In this document: positions 50,862-63,375 of the stretch, in pieces
Layout of the letters: each line of letters opens with the position of its first letter
How positions within the stretch are numbered: the first letter of the stretch is position 1
NCBI RefSeq assembly: GCF_963662255.1
Contig: NC_085052.1
Location: forward strand, 6,492,807-6,556,806
Reading direction: 5' to 3'
Length of the DNA: 64,000 nt
From: Cinclus cinclus
Lineage: Eukaryota > Chordata > Aves > Passeriformes > Cinclidae
Program-made: the position numbers and the translations under genes
Notes under the pieces: generated by a model
Told to the model about the DNA's origin: nothing
The model's database searches: none
The model's input: the letters and a program-made list of their open reading frames with translations, nothing else

Positions 50862-50979
50862 GAAGGAGTACGGCCAGCTCCAAAGGGCTGTGCCAAGTGA
50901 CATCCAGCCTCAGCCTCTCTAGCATGTCATCACTATGGTCCAAACTCCTGAAAAGTGAGTCAGGAAATGCAAGAGGGAT

Positions 50980-51261
50980 GAAATGGGAATTTTTTGCAAG
51001 AGCATGGAGTTATGGGACAAGGTACAATGGTTTCAAACTGAGAGTAGGTTTAGATAGGATACTTGGGAAAAAATTGTTACTGTGAGGGTCATGATGCACC
51101 AAAACAGGTTTCTTAGGATGGATGCCTCATCCCTATAAGAGTTCAAGGCCAGGTTGGATGAAACTCTCAGGAACCTGGTGTCTTAAAAGGGATGGCAGGG
51201 TTTTGAACTTGCTGGTCTTTAAGGCACCTTCCAACCCCGGGCCATTTTATTACTCTAAGAC
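50980..51261 (+). repeat. CR1 LINE 3'-end fragment (diverged)
   Basis: In order: GGTTTCAAACTGAGAGTAGG, TTTAGATAGGATACTTGGG, AAATTGTTACTGTGAGGGTC, TGGATGCCTCATCCCTATAA, GTTCAAGGCCAGGTTGGATG, GGAACCTGGTGTCTTA and GGTCTTTAAGGCACCTTCCA. The order matches the CR1 3' region on the plus strand with considerable divergence. Confidence 0.85.
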
Positions 51262-54200
51262 TCTGCTATCAGTGAGCTCCTATGAATATGCTGGTGAATT
51301 CTGGACACCAAATACACACAAACATAAACATAATCACTTCTGACCTCCCTTACACTGTTTTATGTTTTTACACTTCCCTTACATTGCTTTATGGATTACC
51401 CCTTAAAGATCTGTCAAATGCTGGGTCAGTTGACCAGATGGATGTTCTGAGAGAGTCAGCCTCCAGCTGCTTCAAACTGTAGCAAGTGGACAGGCATCAG
51501 CCTGGAACAGTTGTGAAGTACTCTGGAGACACTGTGCCACTTGTGTGCTCACCATTGCTCTCCTGGGCACCCTGGCTCTTTTTCTTAGAGCTCTTGTTTG
51601 CAGCACACCAAAGAGCAGCCTCTGGTTTTGCAGGCTATCAGGGAGGGGAGCGTGAGAAAGGAAATCTCCAGAGTTTTACAATTATAGCTATGGTGAACAA
51701 CCTGCAGTTATCCAGCTAGTTTGAGGAGTGCCATTTTAACCACAAAAAGTTGGAGTTTGTTATAACATTAACCCTCCCCTGAATCTCATCTGGATCTCAC
51801 TCACTCCTGCCTGATCTCTGAACGAGTATGAGATGAAAGGGAAACAGAGACATCATGAGAGCCTACAAGCTGTACCTCCCTTGCCAAGCTTAGGAGCATT
51901 TCCTTTCACATCCTCCTCGACAGATCTCCCCACTGTCACACAGGATGTTCCCGCAGGCTGTGTCCCTGTCACACAGCTGTGCAGGCCCTGCACTGGTGCC
52001 AGTGATGGAGAAGCTCTACAGTCGTGCTGCTGTTTCAGCAGGGAAAGGAGTGGCAGCTGCTGCACCACTCTGCTGTGGCGTGTCTTGCCTGGGCACACAA
52101 GAGTGGAACCCTGGAGATCTCTGAGGGAGAATGTTTCAGCTCGGCACATGCAATGATGATGAGCTCCAAGGAATCTGCATTACAAGGTCCCTAAATTGAA
52201 GCGTGGCTCTGTCCCAAAAGATCTATGAGAATTGGTGCAGTCCCTGCTGCCTCAGGAGGCAGGAGCAAAACAGACCCAGCTGGTCCCCTCCAACTCTCAC
52301 AGCCCAAACCAAAATGACAGCTCCTGAGCCTGTTTCAAAACTATCAATGTCCCAGGCATCTGCTGGGATAAGCAACACACCTGATTTCCTTCAGAAGCAC
52401 CCTCAGTAGGGAGCCATGTCTCCTCCCGCACACCCTCAAGCCAGCCCAGCAGACTGAAGGCTTGCACCAGCCTTGTATACACCTAGTTTGGGTGCTCCTG
52501 ACACACCTGAATGGCTCGGAGCCCTACCAATGGGTGACATTCGTACTCATACTATGTCTGGTTTACTCACCTCTAACTCACTGGATATACATAATATTTC
52601 ACCTTAAAGCCCCTTTAAACACTCCACAATGTCATTACTTTCTTGGCAAACTTCAAGGCCCTACAAGAAGACAAATATTAGTAAGCGCATGTAAAGAAAT
52701 CAAGTAACAATTTTAAAATAGACTAGAGAATGTATGTCCTTTATGACAAGGGTTTCATTAGAGATTATCTGATATCATCCTCTCAACTGAATTCTTGTCT
52801 TAGGGTATCCTTCCAATCACCTTCTGGCTGGGCCAAATCCCTTTTCTGATTATTCCTGTCATATGGAAATGAAACCATGTAAAATGAAAGTTAATAATGC
52901 GTGGTTCATATTCACACAGATGTAATATTTTGTGAACTACTCTTGGGATTTTGGCATGAGTTTTAAAACAGGATTCTCAACCTAATCTAAATAAAATGGG
53001 AAAATATATTCATCATTGTGGTAAAAACTGTGAAGAAGAAAAATTTTTTCTAGGTAGCCCTTTCCTTTCTGCAGTCCCTTCTCTTGCCCAGGGATCAGGG
53101 CTTCTTGTACTCCCCTTCCCTTGAGCCACTATTTCATTCACTTAGCAGAGATCCCAGATGCACTCAGGAAACCACAGATGTCACAGATGGCAACACCACA
53201 GCATCTCTCTTTGGAAGCAGTCCTGCCTTATGCCAGCTTGGCTAATGGCTGGAAAGAGGTCCTACCTCAAACCAGGTGAGTGATCACTTTTGATGTCTTC
53301 TTAGCAAGCAAAATGAGAGGAGAGGTCTCCTTTTAACATCTGAGACTGAGAACTGGCCTGAGCTGCAGCACTGAGCAGTCAGTCCCCAGCAGGAGCTTGG
53401 CCAGGGGTCTGCTTCATGCCTGAGTCCTGCTAGAGGCTGTTGTGATACCAACACAGGCTGGATACTGTCTCCATTTTGTCACACATGTGTTGAGTCCCTC
53501 GGATTAACCTTTGCTTAATTACACAACTTGGGCTAAATACTCTGAGTGTGATGTGAGGGGAATATGGCTTGCACAGGTCTTTCTTTGCCCCATTCCTCAG
53601 TTGTGCTGAGTGTCCCCTCTGGCCCATGTAGACTTTAGAAGTAAATGCAAAGACTGAATCTAAAAGTAATCAATGCACCTGATGGGATTGCCGGTAACAT
53701 ATTTTTCAGCCTTAAAGCCTTTTCAAAAGTCCATAAAGTATAGAATTTCCTTGTGTATTTTTTCAATAACCATGCTAATTTGCCATCCCAGTTGTGCAGA
53801 TTGCGCTGGGGCAAGAGGTGTTCTGATTATTTCCTTTGTTTATGGTATTAGACTTAAATTATTGTTGATCTTATTGTTCTTATTTGTAACGTGTTCACCT
53901 CACTAGGACAGTAATTGTGTCAAGCAAGTTGGAGTCCAATCTGCAGAGCTGAATATTCAGAACTGCAAAAGAAAGGCTCCAATTTTTCAAGCAGCGGGCG
54001 TATTACTCCTCCATTTGGATTATTAAATTCTAATTATAGCCTGTTGATCCAGTTACAATGTTGTTTGTAAATCTAAATACAGTTCTCTAAAGCCAGCATT
54101 TTATTTCTTAACCTGTTGATGCTTAGCAAAAAACACCGGTGTGCCTAATAGAGCAGGTGGAGCTTAGCTTGCTTGTGATCTAGCTTTTTCTTCATCAGTA

Positions 54201-56229
54201 TTCCTCTGCATATGTTTGGGAATGAGTCCTTAACATCAGGAAGACCCATGACAACAGCACTTCACTTCACTTTGTACCTGTGGACTCAGCAGAGCTGTGG
54301 TCAGGAAGAAATTTTCCATTAAGAAATATTAGTGAGGATTCCCAGGTTTTTTGGGAGGAGGGGAAAGGTGGTTGGGTTTGGTTTCTCTGCTCTTTGGGCA
54401 GTTACCCAAGGTCTTCTGGGAATGGCACCTTAATCATTCCCTCTTACACAGACAATTCTTTTAGTTCCTTCTCTTCTTGTCATGCAATGTCTTCTGCCCT
54501 TCCAAGCCCTTCTCTGTCCTCTGTCTTCATGAATGCAAGGAAAGCAGAGAAGCCCAAACCAAGTGGTGTGAGCAGCAATGGTTCCCAGGAACTGGTGCAT
54601 TGCATGTGGCTGATAAGTCTCCACAGCTCTGAGCTGTGAGTGTACCTGCAGCATCCTCCCTCACCTTTAAGAGCAGAGAAGTTTTGAGCAAGAAACTACC
54701 ATGATGGAGGATTGCCTGAGTCCATAAACTATAATTCCATCACAACTTTATTTTTTCTTCCAAGTCTTCTTTTAAGCTCCAGCCCCCCTGTGTGCTCACA
54801 GTGCTCACAAGCATCCAGCACAGGCTCTTAGCCAGGCTTCTCACTGACTTGGTGAGGAGGCCAACTGGGGCTTGACTTCTGGGCATGGAAATCACCAGGT
54901 ACACACTCGGGATTGCCTCTAAGTCTTCGAGAGCTCCTCCCTGAGCCAGGCACAGTTACAGGCAGTGAAGCATTGCCATGGCACAATAGTGGGAAGGGCT
55001 AGAAAGGGGTTGTGGATGTTTTGACAGGTGGTGTTGGGGAATTAACCCAATTTCTCCTTTCATCCTTGTCACTCAGGATCCCCTGCGGAAGCAGAGGAGG
55101 GAGCTGCCCTTCCCAATAGGAAATGAAGGTCTCCTAGTGATTTTCTCCTGAAGTCTCTGCCCATGAGCACTTTGACAGGAATTTGAGGTGCAAACGACCA
55201 AACAATGGACAGTTCCAGCAGGTACTGCTCTTCCTGTTGACCCTTTCCCATGGATCCCACACTAGGGTACAGGTGGTGGGGATGGAAGGTAAAACCTTCT
55301 TCCTTCCCTTGAAACAGCATCTGAACTCACAGTCTTGGCTTGGGAAAGTGAGAAGCAAGGAGTAAAAGGATTGAAAGATATTACAGCATTCCAACAACTG
55401 GGACAGGGACAGAATGGAGGACCAGGGGGACAGGGGCAGGGGGGGAAGAAGCTGGAGGGCTGCATGCTCACACACAGGCATATTTCCATGCTGAGATGAG
55501 CAAAGCAGGGTGGTGCTCCCTGCTGGGAGGAAAAGTGCTGTTTCCTTGCAAAGCCCCAGTGGGTCAGCTAAGAGGGCACAATCTTCACGCCATAGGAAAG
55601 GCCTGCCTGTGGCTCTGCTTGCATCTCTGTGTCCTCCTGGGTGGGGACAGGAGGGTTCCATTGCCTCCAAGCTGTCACTGAACCTTGACAGTGCCCCCAT
55701 GAAGGTGTGAAGGAAACTTCACTTCTCAGATGGCTGTGACCAATGGAAACAAAATTATTGAGCCTAAGAGCTCTGCCAGAGAAAAGACAAGTTGGGCTGG
55801 AGGAAAGCAAGGGCACTGTTTCTACCACAAGAGACAAGGAAGCAAATCTGCTTCTCTAGTCAAGCAGAGTGCAGCATGGTACCCTCATTGCTGGGAGTGA
55901 GGGCTGGCTGGGACAAAAGGCTCTTTTTTACCTTTTGCTGGATCCCTTGGCTTCATCCCTTCCGGAACAGGCACTCTCCCTACACTTAGTGTGCATGTAA
56001 TGGGGAGGAAGAGGCTTTTCCTGCATTTAGACCTTCCCAGCCACCAGAGATCTGCAGAAGCTGACCTGGGAGGTGAGGGAAGGACCCTCGCTCTGCCCAA
56101 AGGAGAGGCACTTTGGGCAGCTCCAGTAAAAACTCACAGCTATGCCTGAGCAACAAGGTTTCTAAGGATCCCTGAAAGCCAGTGGGAAAGGATGTAACCC
56201 CTGGGATGTCGTGCTGCCTCTCGTCCCTG
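51262..56229. other. Intergenic, no gene supported
   Basis: About 5 kb with no recognised gene. Around 53640-54180 the sequence is AT-rich, free of visible repeats and rich in TAAT and ATTA cores, so it may be a conserved non-coding element, but this is only an impression. The long minus-strand frame ending near 55134 has no family resemblance. Confidence 0.5.
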
Positions 56230-57290
56230 CGGTCCCCGCTGCTGTGACTGTGGGGTGAAGGGTGTTGTGCCTTCCCCAGCCCGCAGCATCCACCGCCGGG
56301 AGCGCCGAACGCCGCGGGCGAGCCGGGCTCGGGGGGACGTCGAGGGAGGCGGAGAGGGTGAGAGCAGGGAGCGGCAGCCAGAGCGTCACCCCTGCCTGGC
56401 GGGGGGACGGCGACGTGGGGACGGGAGAGGAGGAAAGAGCGGACTCCGCAGCTCCCGTCTGGCATCCCCGCGGAGCCTGGGCGCCCTGGACGGGGCTGCC
56501 CGGTCTGAGCACCCTCCGAGCTGGGGCCGCCTGTGCGGCAGAGGGTCCTCGCCCTCCCCTCCGGGGGCTCCGTGCCCGGGCTCCTGCCCGCTGTGCCTGC
56601 CGTGCTGCCCCTCCGAGCCGCACCCGCCCCCGCGAGGGCCGGGGCTCTCCGCTCTGGGTCCCACACTTTGAGTTTCCCGGCTCAGAGGATTGGGAGAGGG
56701 CGCGAGGGTGGGTTTGCTGCTGTTTGTACAGGGGAAGCGTCCGAGGAGAGGAGCGGACCGCGGGCGGCTCTGGACACCGGCACCCGCTCCAGGGGATGAG
56801 TGCCCGGCCGGGCCCGCAGATGCGAGGGGTGGCTGTCCACCCGAGCCCAGGAAGAAAATAAAGAAAACGAATGGAAAACACCCCGCTGGACCGCGCTCAG
56901 CCAGCCTCCGGCTGGGCGGCAGCGGCTCCAGCGCCGGCGACGAGGGGAGCGGGAGGGATGGAGCCGGGGCAGGGATGCGTGGCTGGGCTGCGGCTGTCGG
57001 CTCGCAGGTTCTGTCCTGCTCCCCGCTGCCTGCCCGTGCAAGGAGCCACGGGGCTGCGTTTGGGGAGAGGCTGTGGTTAAGCGCCTGTGGGGAGCAGGTT
57101 TATTCTGGGTTTCCAAACCGCCCGTAAAATAACAAAAAAAAAAAAAAAAAAAAAAAAAAAGGTGGGCGAAGCTCCGGTCTAAAATCCTGGAAACAAATGG
57201 TGCTGGGACCGGCCGGCCCAGGTGCCCGCTCTCTGTGTCTGCGCTCCCGCTCGGCCCCGAGGACGGCACCATCGAACTCTCGATTTGGCA
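56230..57290. promoter_or_regulatory. CpG-island-like block 1
   Basis: Abrupt change from AT-rich flanks to GC- and CpG-rich sequence, with CGCCGGGAGCGCCGAACGCC and GGCGGCAGCGGCTCCAGCGC as examples. It ends in a 27-base poly(A) run at 57134-57160 and a short GC-rich tail to about 57290. Open frames on both strands are the random consequence of high GC content; none matches a family I recognise. It could be the promoter of an unannotated non-coding transcript or an upstream regulatory CpG island of the neighbouring developmental gene. Confidence 0.7.
57134..57160. repeat. Poly(A) tract, 27 bases
   Basis: Uninterrupted run of A on the plus strand inside the GC-rich block. No retrotransposed gene body was recognised upstream of it. 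Confidence 0.9.
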
Positions 57291-57965
57291 CAAATAAATT
57301 ATCTGCAGCATCTGATGGCGCGATTCTGTTTGTTCTATATAACTTTTCAATCTTTTACACGAAAATTATTCGGTTATTCCGTTCGATTATCCTCCGCCAC
57401 GCTCCCTGAGCTGCTGAGGTACCCAAAGACCTTCGACGACAGAAAATAAAACAATTTACCGGGAAAATGTGAGGAAGAAAAAATTTCAGTGTTTTTTGCT
57501 TTTCAGAAACTAGCCCTGACACCAGCTATGCAAAATAAAAATGGATTTTAAAAATTAAAAAAAAAAAACAAAAACGCAAATCTATCAAGATCGTCTCTCA
57601 TTTGAGGTAAAATTCGACCAATCATTACACGGAAAGATTTTAAAGCAATCGGCAAACTGTCAAAAAGTTTGTTTAAATAAATAAAAATACGTTTAATTGT
57701 TCAGTGATTCTAAACCGTTTAATATCAAAGTGGGTTTTTAGATGGGAGGCAATACTTCCAAATAACAGACCACCACCATTTTAGTTGTGCTTCCACCTGC
57801 ATGGCACATTATCGAGAGAATAAAATGTGTCATGGAGGTTCGCAGACCTCCTTAAAATTATATTTGATCAAGATAAATTAATTCATTTTATTTGTCAAAG
57901 AGCACGTTAAAGCATCGCTCCTCGTTTTCTGCATTTCCCCCCTTTCCCGCACTTTTCTTTTTTTT

Positions 57966-58112
<147 letters not shown>

Positions 58113-58457
58113 CCTTTCTGCGATTTCCTTTTCTTTCTCTTTGCTTTTCCTTCTTTTCCTGTCATGAAAAACATACTTTATACTCTTACTCTGCAACGAG
58201 AAAAAGGAAAAATTACGAACTCAACCTGACATTTATCAAGTCATTCCTAGTCTCCCCTCAGCTGAACAAAACGCAAGCCCGCTTTTTTTCCCGAGGTGCT
58301 GGGACATGGGTTCCTCGCTGTGCTCGGTTGCTCCTGGCCGCGCCGCGGGCCAGCGAGGGACCCGGGGCTGCGGGGTGAGGCAGGGAACCCATCCCCACGT
58401 GTGCAGGGAGCTCGCAGCCCTAACCCCGCTCCATCTTGGGAGGTGGCACGCACGAGG

Positions 58458-58459
58458 AA

Positions 58460-58491
<32 letters not shown>

Positions 58492-58492
58492 G
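58458..58492. repeat. A26-G9 homopolymer junction
   Basis: 26 consecutive A (58458-58483) followed directly by nine G (58484-58492) on the plus strand, within CpG block 2. Such tracts are prone to length error in assemblies. Confidence 0.9.
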
Positions 58493-58880
58493 AAAAGGGT
58501 TTTGTTTCTCCATTGTGCCTATGTCCTGAATAGAAACCTCTGCGGCTTCCGCCCGCCCGGGAGCGGCTGGGCCAGGGGAAGCTGGCGGGGGGGGCTCGCC
58601 CCGGTACCCCCAGCTACCCCCAGGGAGCGGGGCTGCAAAATCCAAATCCCGGCGGCGACCGCGGCTGCCTCTGCCCGCGCTGGGGCAGGATCCGCCGGTC
58701 TCTTCCCGAGGGCCGAGAGCGGGGAGGGCAGGACACCACACGCGGGGGTCGGGTCGGTGGCCCCGGGCCCGCGGGGATGCGCCGGGAAGGGCGGGACGCG
58801 AGTGGGAGCGGGGGAAGCGCGGGGTGGGAGGAGCGCGCGTGGGCGGTGCCGGGCCCGCGGGGCTGCCCCGTGGGGACGGA

Positions 58881-58943
58881 CGGCACGGCACGGCACGGCA
58901 CGGCACGGCACGGCACGGCACGGCACGGCACGGCACGGCACGG
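58881..58943. repeat. (CGGCA)n pentanucleotide array
   Basis: About 12-13 perfect CGGCA units, followed by a short CGGCTGTGCCA tandem to about 58972. Each unit carries a CpG, so the array adds a dense methylatable block inside CpG island 2. Confidence 0.94.
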
Positions 58944-59124
58944 CTGTGCCACGGCTGTGCCACGGCTGTGCCCGGACGACTCCCGGAGCGGGCTTTCCCC
59001 CGGGCTTCGCGTGGGAGCGAGGGCACGGCGGCCCCGGGACGGGCACCGGTGCGGGCGGTCTCGCATCCCCCACGCACCGGCCCGGGGGTGGGCGAGAGGG
59101 GCCGCTGTGGCTGGGGCCGGGCTT

Positions 59125-59163
59125 GGCTCCCTCTCGGCTCCCTCTCGGCTCCCTCTCGGCTCC
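59125..59163. repeat. 11-bp tandem repeat
   Basis: GGCTCCCTCTC is repeated three and a half times without change. It is a local duplication in CpG block 2. Confidence 0.9.
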
Positions 59164-59449
59164 CCGGAGCCGGCCCGGGCAGGTGCAGCCCCTGCCCAGC
59201 GCGGCCGGACCGGGCCCCGCCGCTGGCCCTTGGCCGGGACCGCACTCCGGAGCCCGGAAAGGGTCGGGCGGAGCTGCTGCCGGGCCGGGGGGAGCCCCCG
59301 CCGCTGCCCCGCTCTGGGGGGTAAAAACTGGGGTAAAAACTGGGGTTTTTCCCTGTCCCGACGGCAGCCGGGCTGCAGCGGCGCCAGGCCGGGCGGCGGC
59401 ATCGCCGACACTGCAAACAGGTTTTTGTTTGTCTAGCCCATCTTTTCCA

Positions 59450-59685
59450 CACAGCAATTTTTCCTTTTTCTTTTTCCTTCCCTTTTTCTTTTTCGTTTTA
59501 GTTTTCTTTTTTTTTTCTTCTTTCTCTTTCTTTCTCTTTACATTTCTCATTTCCTTTTTATTTTCTTCTTTTTTTTTCTGTCTTCCTGTTTCCTTTCCTT
59601 TTCCAATTTCTTTTCCTTTCCAATCTTTTTTTTTTTTCCATTTTTCGTTTCCTTTTCCGTTTCCTTTTTCTTTCTTCCGTCGTGC
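59450..59685. repeat. Polypyrimidine low-complexity tract
   Basis: About 235 bp that is almost entirely T and C on the plus strand (irregular TTTCC, TTTTC and CTTTT motifs), directly beside CpG block 2. It gives phenylalanine-rich artefact frames. Confidence 0.9.
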
Positions 59686-59939
59686 CAACTCACCGCAGTT
59701 CAAAACAAAGCTATAAACACCAAGCATCGAACGCCACTTTTCCCAAAGAACAACCTCCTTAAAGCATCCCCTTCCTTCGGCTGGCGCCCGATGCCGCGGG
59801 ATTCAGGAAGAGCCGTTCCTGCCGCACGGGGCAGGGAGCACCGAAATGAGGGGCAGGTAAACTGGCGGGGCTCGTGCTGCAGGTACTTGAGAGTATTACC
59901 TTAACAAGAGAAGTTATTTGAAAGCACTAACTCTTCCCA

Positions 59940-60860
59940 TCATCCCAAGGCTGTTAGTCATTTTAATTTACACCCCTAATCTATTTAACACGCAAATCTG
60001 ACACCGTTTTTCGAGCTAGCTGGCCCCTCGCCATCCGGACGATGCTGTGAGAGTTACGGTTCCTCAGGACCGGGGAGCCCTCTCGATTCTGTTTTCCCCA
60101 CCGACGACGTGGTGTTGGTTTTGTGTAGTTAATTCTAAAATGCTTGGCCGTTTGCCCGTCAAACCATAAGCAATAGAAAAATGCAAACAAACTCTCTGTT
60201 TAATAGTCGCTGGACAGTGCAGCTAATCCACTGTAAACTGCTAATGGGTATCGATGTCAACAGGTACGCGGCGAGAGCCTGATACTCTGCACTCAATGGA
60301 AGACACTTCCCTTCTGAATGAGGATTATGTGCAAAATGCAGCTTGGCAGAAGGATCCAAATTAAATTCGTGCTTCAGTTAATTCAGATTAATTTTCCTGA
60401 TTGCCCTAGCACACCAAACAACCGAATCCCTGTGTATATCTGCTCCTTTTCTTTATAAGGAGTTGATACAAATCTCCTGGGGAGTGTTGCAAGACCCGTA
60501 TGCTGAAGATTGTGATTCTCTCAGGCATTAACGAGAATAATAAAATACCTGAGTTGTATTTTTATATCAGTTATTGCTACAAACATTAGTTTAGGATACT
60601 GGATCCGCTATATGACCGTGTTTCCAGTGTTTTTTCATTAATATGCTGCAAGCAACATTCCAGCTAATCACCTTAATGGAAATTAGAGAGGAAAATGGTC
60701 TATTAAGCTATTTAATCTATCCTCACTCAGTAGCATTTTCTTATAGTTTTTAGTCCAGCCTTAAATTTAAAAATAGCCTGTAGGAATTATTCTGCTGTCT
60801 CCAGTGGTTGTTATACCAACAGATAGCTCAGAAAAGCATCAAAATACACTAAAAAGAGGT
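59940..60860. promoter_or_regulatory. Candidate conserved non-coding element
   Basis: About 0.9 kb of non-repetitive sequence with many homeodomain-type cores (GCTAATCC, TTAATTCAGATTAATTTT, CATTAATATGC, AGCTAATCACC) and scattered CpGs (CGACGACG, ATCCGGACG, GGTACGCGGCG) despite AT richness. It has no open frame of note. This is the typical look of a deeply conserved developmental enhancer near a transcription-factor gene. Conservation itself cannot be seen from one sequence. Confidence 0.4.
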
Positions 60861-63375
60861 TGCTAAGAAATGTTTTCTGATGGTCAGTTTTATTTTCTTC
60901 CTTTATGTTTCATGTTATCCAATTGCTATAAGTCACACTTCCCTCTGACAACCTAAATATGTGTTCTCTCTTCTTCATCTGTACTCCTGTCACCATGACC
61001 CTACCGTGTTTTTAATGTGGGAGTTTTGGGGTTTGTTGGGGTTTTTTCCCTGCAGAAGGTTAATAAAAGAGTGTGGGTTTAGCTCGGGCTTCGTTCCAGG
61101 CAGCCCCTTGACTACTCACTTATGTCCAAATTCTTGCTCTTTTTCTTTTCCCTTATTTGACACCTTGATGGCAAACAGCATAGTCTTTCTTGTAGATTTA
61201 TTTTTTCCTCTGAAATGATAGGAGAAGTTGGAAATTTGTTTGCTTTTGCCCCAAGCTGCTTTCTCTGCTGTTTCCCCTATGAAACATTTACATAGAGCTG
61301 GTACCCCACAGAGAATAAATGTATGGTATGGCAGCATGTGGGAGCTTTCTGTGTCACAGTAGTAGATTTTATGTCACAGTCTCAATATAATTTTACCCTC
61401 TTACTAAGGGTATGGTCTGCCTTACCCTCTCCCTGGCAAAATTACTCTTTATGCAGGGATCTCCTGGCCCCTTCTCCATCTTCACTGCAATCCCCTGTGC
61501 TTGTCCCTCCAGCCCAGCCCCCATGTGTGCAGCTGATCCAGCAGTGGTACTGAGGGCTCCAGCTGTGGGGACACAGCCATTTTCCGGGTGTTATTTTATT
61601 CCATCTGCTTCCTCATGCAGTTACTTAGTTGGCACCACTGGGAGAAGCAGCCCCAGCAGGATGATCTGCAGGGGTGAGGTGCAGAAAGTGCTTAACCAGG
61701 CTCTGTCACCAAAATGATGTCACGGTGCTGCAGTGCAACTTTCCGTCGTCATGTGAAACCTCTTGTGGCGTATGTGGAGGTGAGCCATTGACCTGGCCTG
61801 CTGCTTTTGGTGGTGGTCAGAGGCTTAGACACAAACTATGTCCCCTCCTGGCCTGCTTGCCTCCACAAGCTGCCCTCTGGTCAGATGATGCACAATTCCC
61901 TCCCCTAGACTAGACTGAATGCAGTCCAGTAATTGCCTGAGGAACAATAAATCATACATGAGACAAAGCATTCATTTACACCACTTTATTTCTGTAACAA
62001 TGAGAGAAACTGAAATGGACCATTGTTAAAGATCACTATTTCCTGCTCTGTAATAAAAGTCTCATCTTCCCTGATGCTTGTTTATTTTATAAATGTCTCT
62101 GCTTTGGCTTTCATATTTAGCTGCCAGCAGGACACCATTATTCCCTGACAGCATTCTGTTCCTTCTCCATTGTCATTACTGCTGCAGTGATGTTATATTG
62201 CTGTGCTTGGCCTAGATGGTAGTGCTTTCTTATCCTGAATTTCCCATTGCTTTTCCCATCCAGGCTTCCAATGAGGCACAGAGAAGAGGTGGCAACATTT
62301 AAAAAGCAATGTTTTCATGGAGTACGAGCAATTCTGATTTTTGCTTTAAAAAACTTCAACCAAAAAAAAAAAACCCAACAAAAAAACCCCCCACTGACTA
62401 CTGCTGGTTTTTTATTATATTTTCAAGGCCAATTGAGAAGGACTGAGTTGAAGTGCATGGGTTGCACCAATACTTCAGTCCTGAGACCCTAAGGACCAAG
62501 TGGGTCTCTGCCCTCCCACTCTTGTAGACCACACCAACGTGGCAGAGCCCCACAACCTGCAATGGACTGTGAGGAAGTGAAAAAAGGCAAAGACCCTGGG
62601 ACACAAGTGCTGTTTCCACATTTTTTTCTCGAGTGGAGGGTTGTGTGCTCAAGGGCAGGGGTAAGATCTCAATCCTGGTGCCTGTGCACCTTTCAAGGGG
62701 ATGGGCGAGGCTGGGCTGTCCAGATCCACATGCTTGAGTAGAGCAGAGTGCCCGTGTAGAGCGGCGAGATGAGCAGAGCCAAGCTTGAAACAAATCTTTG
62801 CAGAGTCAGTAGGATCATTTCCACTGATTTCAAGGACTATGTGTTATGCTCTTGAACATCTACAAATGAAAGATACTGTACTCAAGACAACCTATTTTAG
62901 GGCCACATTGCCCTGCTGCCCATTTGTTTTGTTGAACTCAGAGCATCACCAGTAAAAAGCAAAACCAACAGCAAAGTCCTAGTATGTACCACACTGCTTC
63001 TCCTTTCAAGAGCTGAAATCTAATAATCCCCCTATCTCTCCTGTCCTTCAGTCATGCACACTGCATTCCCTTTAATATTGCTATGTGTCACTTCTCCTTC
63101 TTCTTCTTTTCATTCTTAAACAAAATTCCCAAGTGAAGGTATCAAGGTTTAACTACAACTCTATTTCACTTAAGAAATAATTGGATCGTTATTTTCTATA
63201 AGGACCAAACTTCAACAGTAAGTAATTTCTAGAGATGTCAAGTGGCTCAGCATAAAAGTTAATCTTGATCTATTGGTTTGTTAGGTGTGTTTACATCCAA
63301 CCAGTTAGGTCTCCTTAAACAAGAGTGATTTAAAGCCCTTTCTGGAGAGCATGAAAATGATTCCCCCAGCACTTA
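60861..63375. other. Right-hand region, no gene supported
   Basis: AT-rich sequence with no recognised exon, RNA gene or CR1 copy. Short A- and C-rich low complexity lies near 62361-62393. Confidence 0.5.

Larger units (their letters stand above)
58270..59440. promoter_or_regulatory. CpG-island-like block 2
   Basis: Very high GC and CpG content across about 1.2 kb, including CGGCGGCGACCGCGGCTGCC-like and GGGTCGGGTCGGTGGCCCCG stretches. It contains a CGGCA array and an 11-bp tandem. Open frames over 400 codons cross it on both strands, which is typical of stop-poor GC-rich DNA and is not evidence of a gene; none has a recognisable domain. Possible promoter or CpG island associated with the homeobox gene VAX1, expected further right by synteny (inference). 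Confidence 0.7.

Noticed and set aside
50171..51085. 304-codon frame rich in His, Pro, Ser and Ile
   Set aside because: Entirely due to the CATCC array, which is open in all three forward frames.
58247..59727. Overlapping frames of about 400 codons on both strands
   Set aside because: GC-rich, stop-poor DNA plus simple repeats. No recognisable domain, and Lys- or Phe-rich ends come from homopolymer and pyrimidine tracts.
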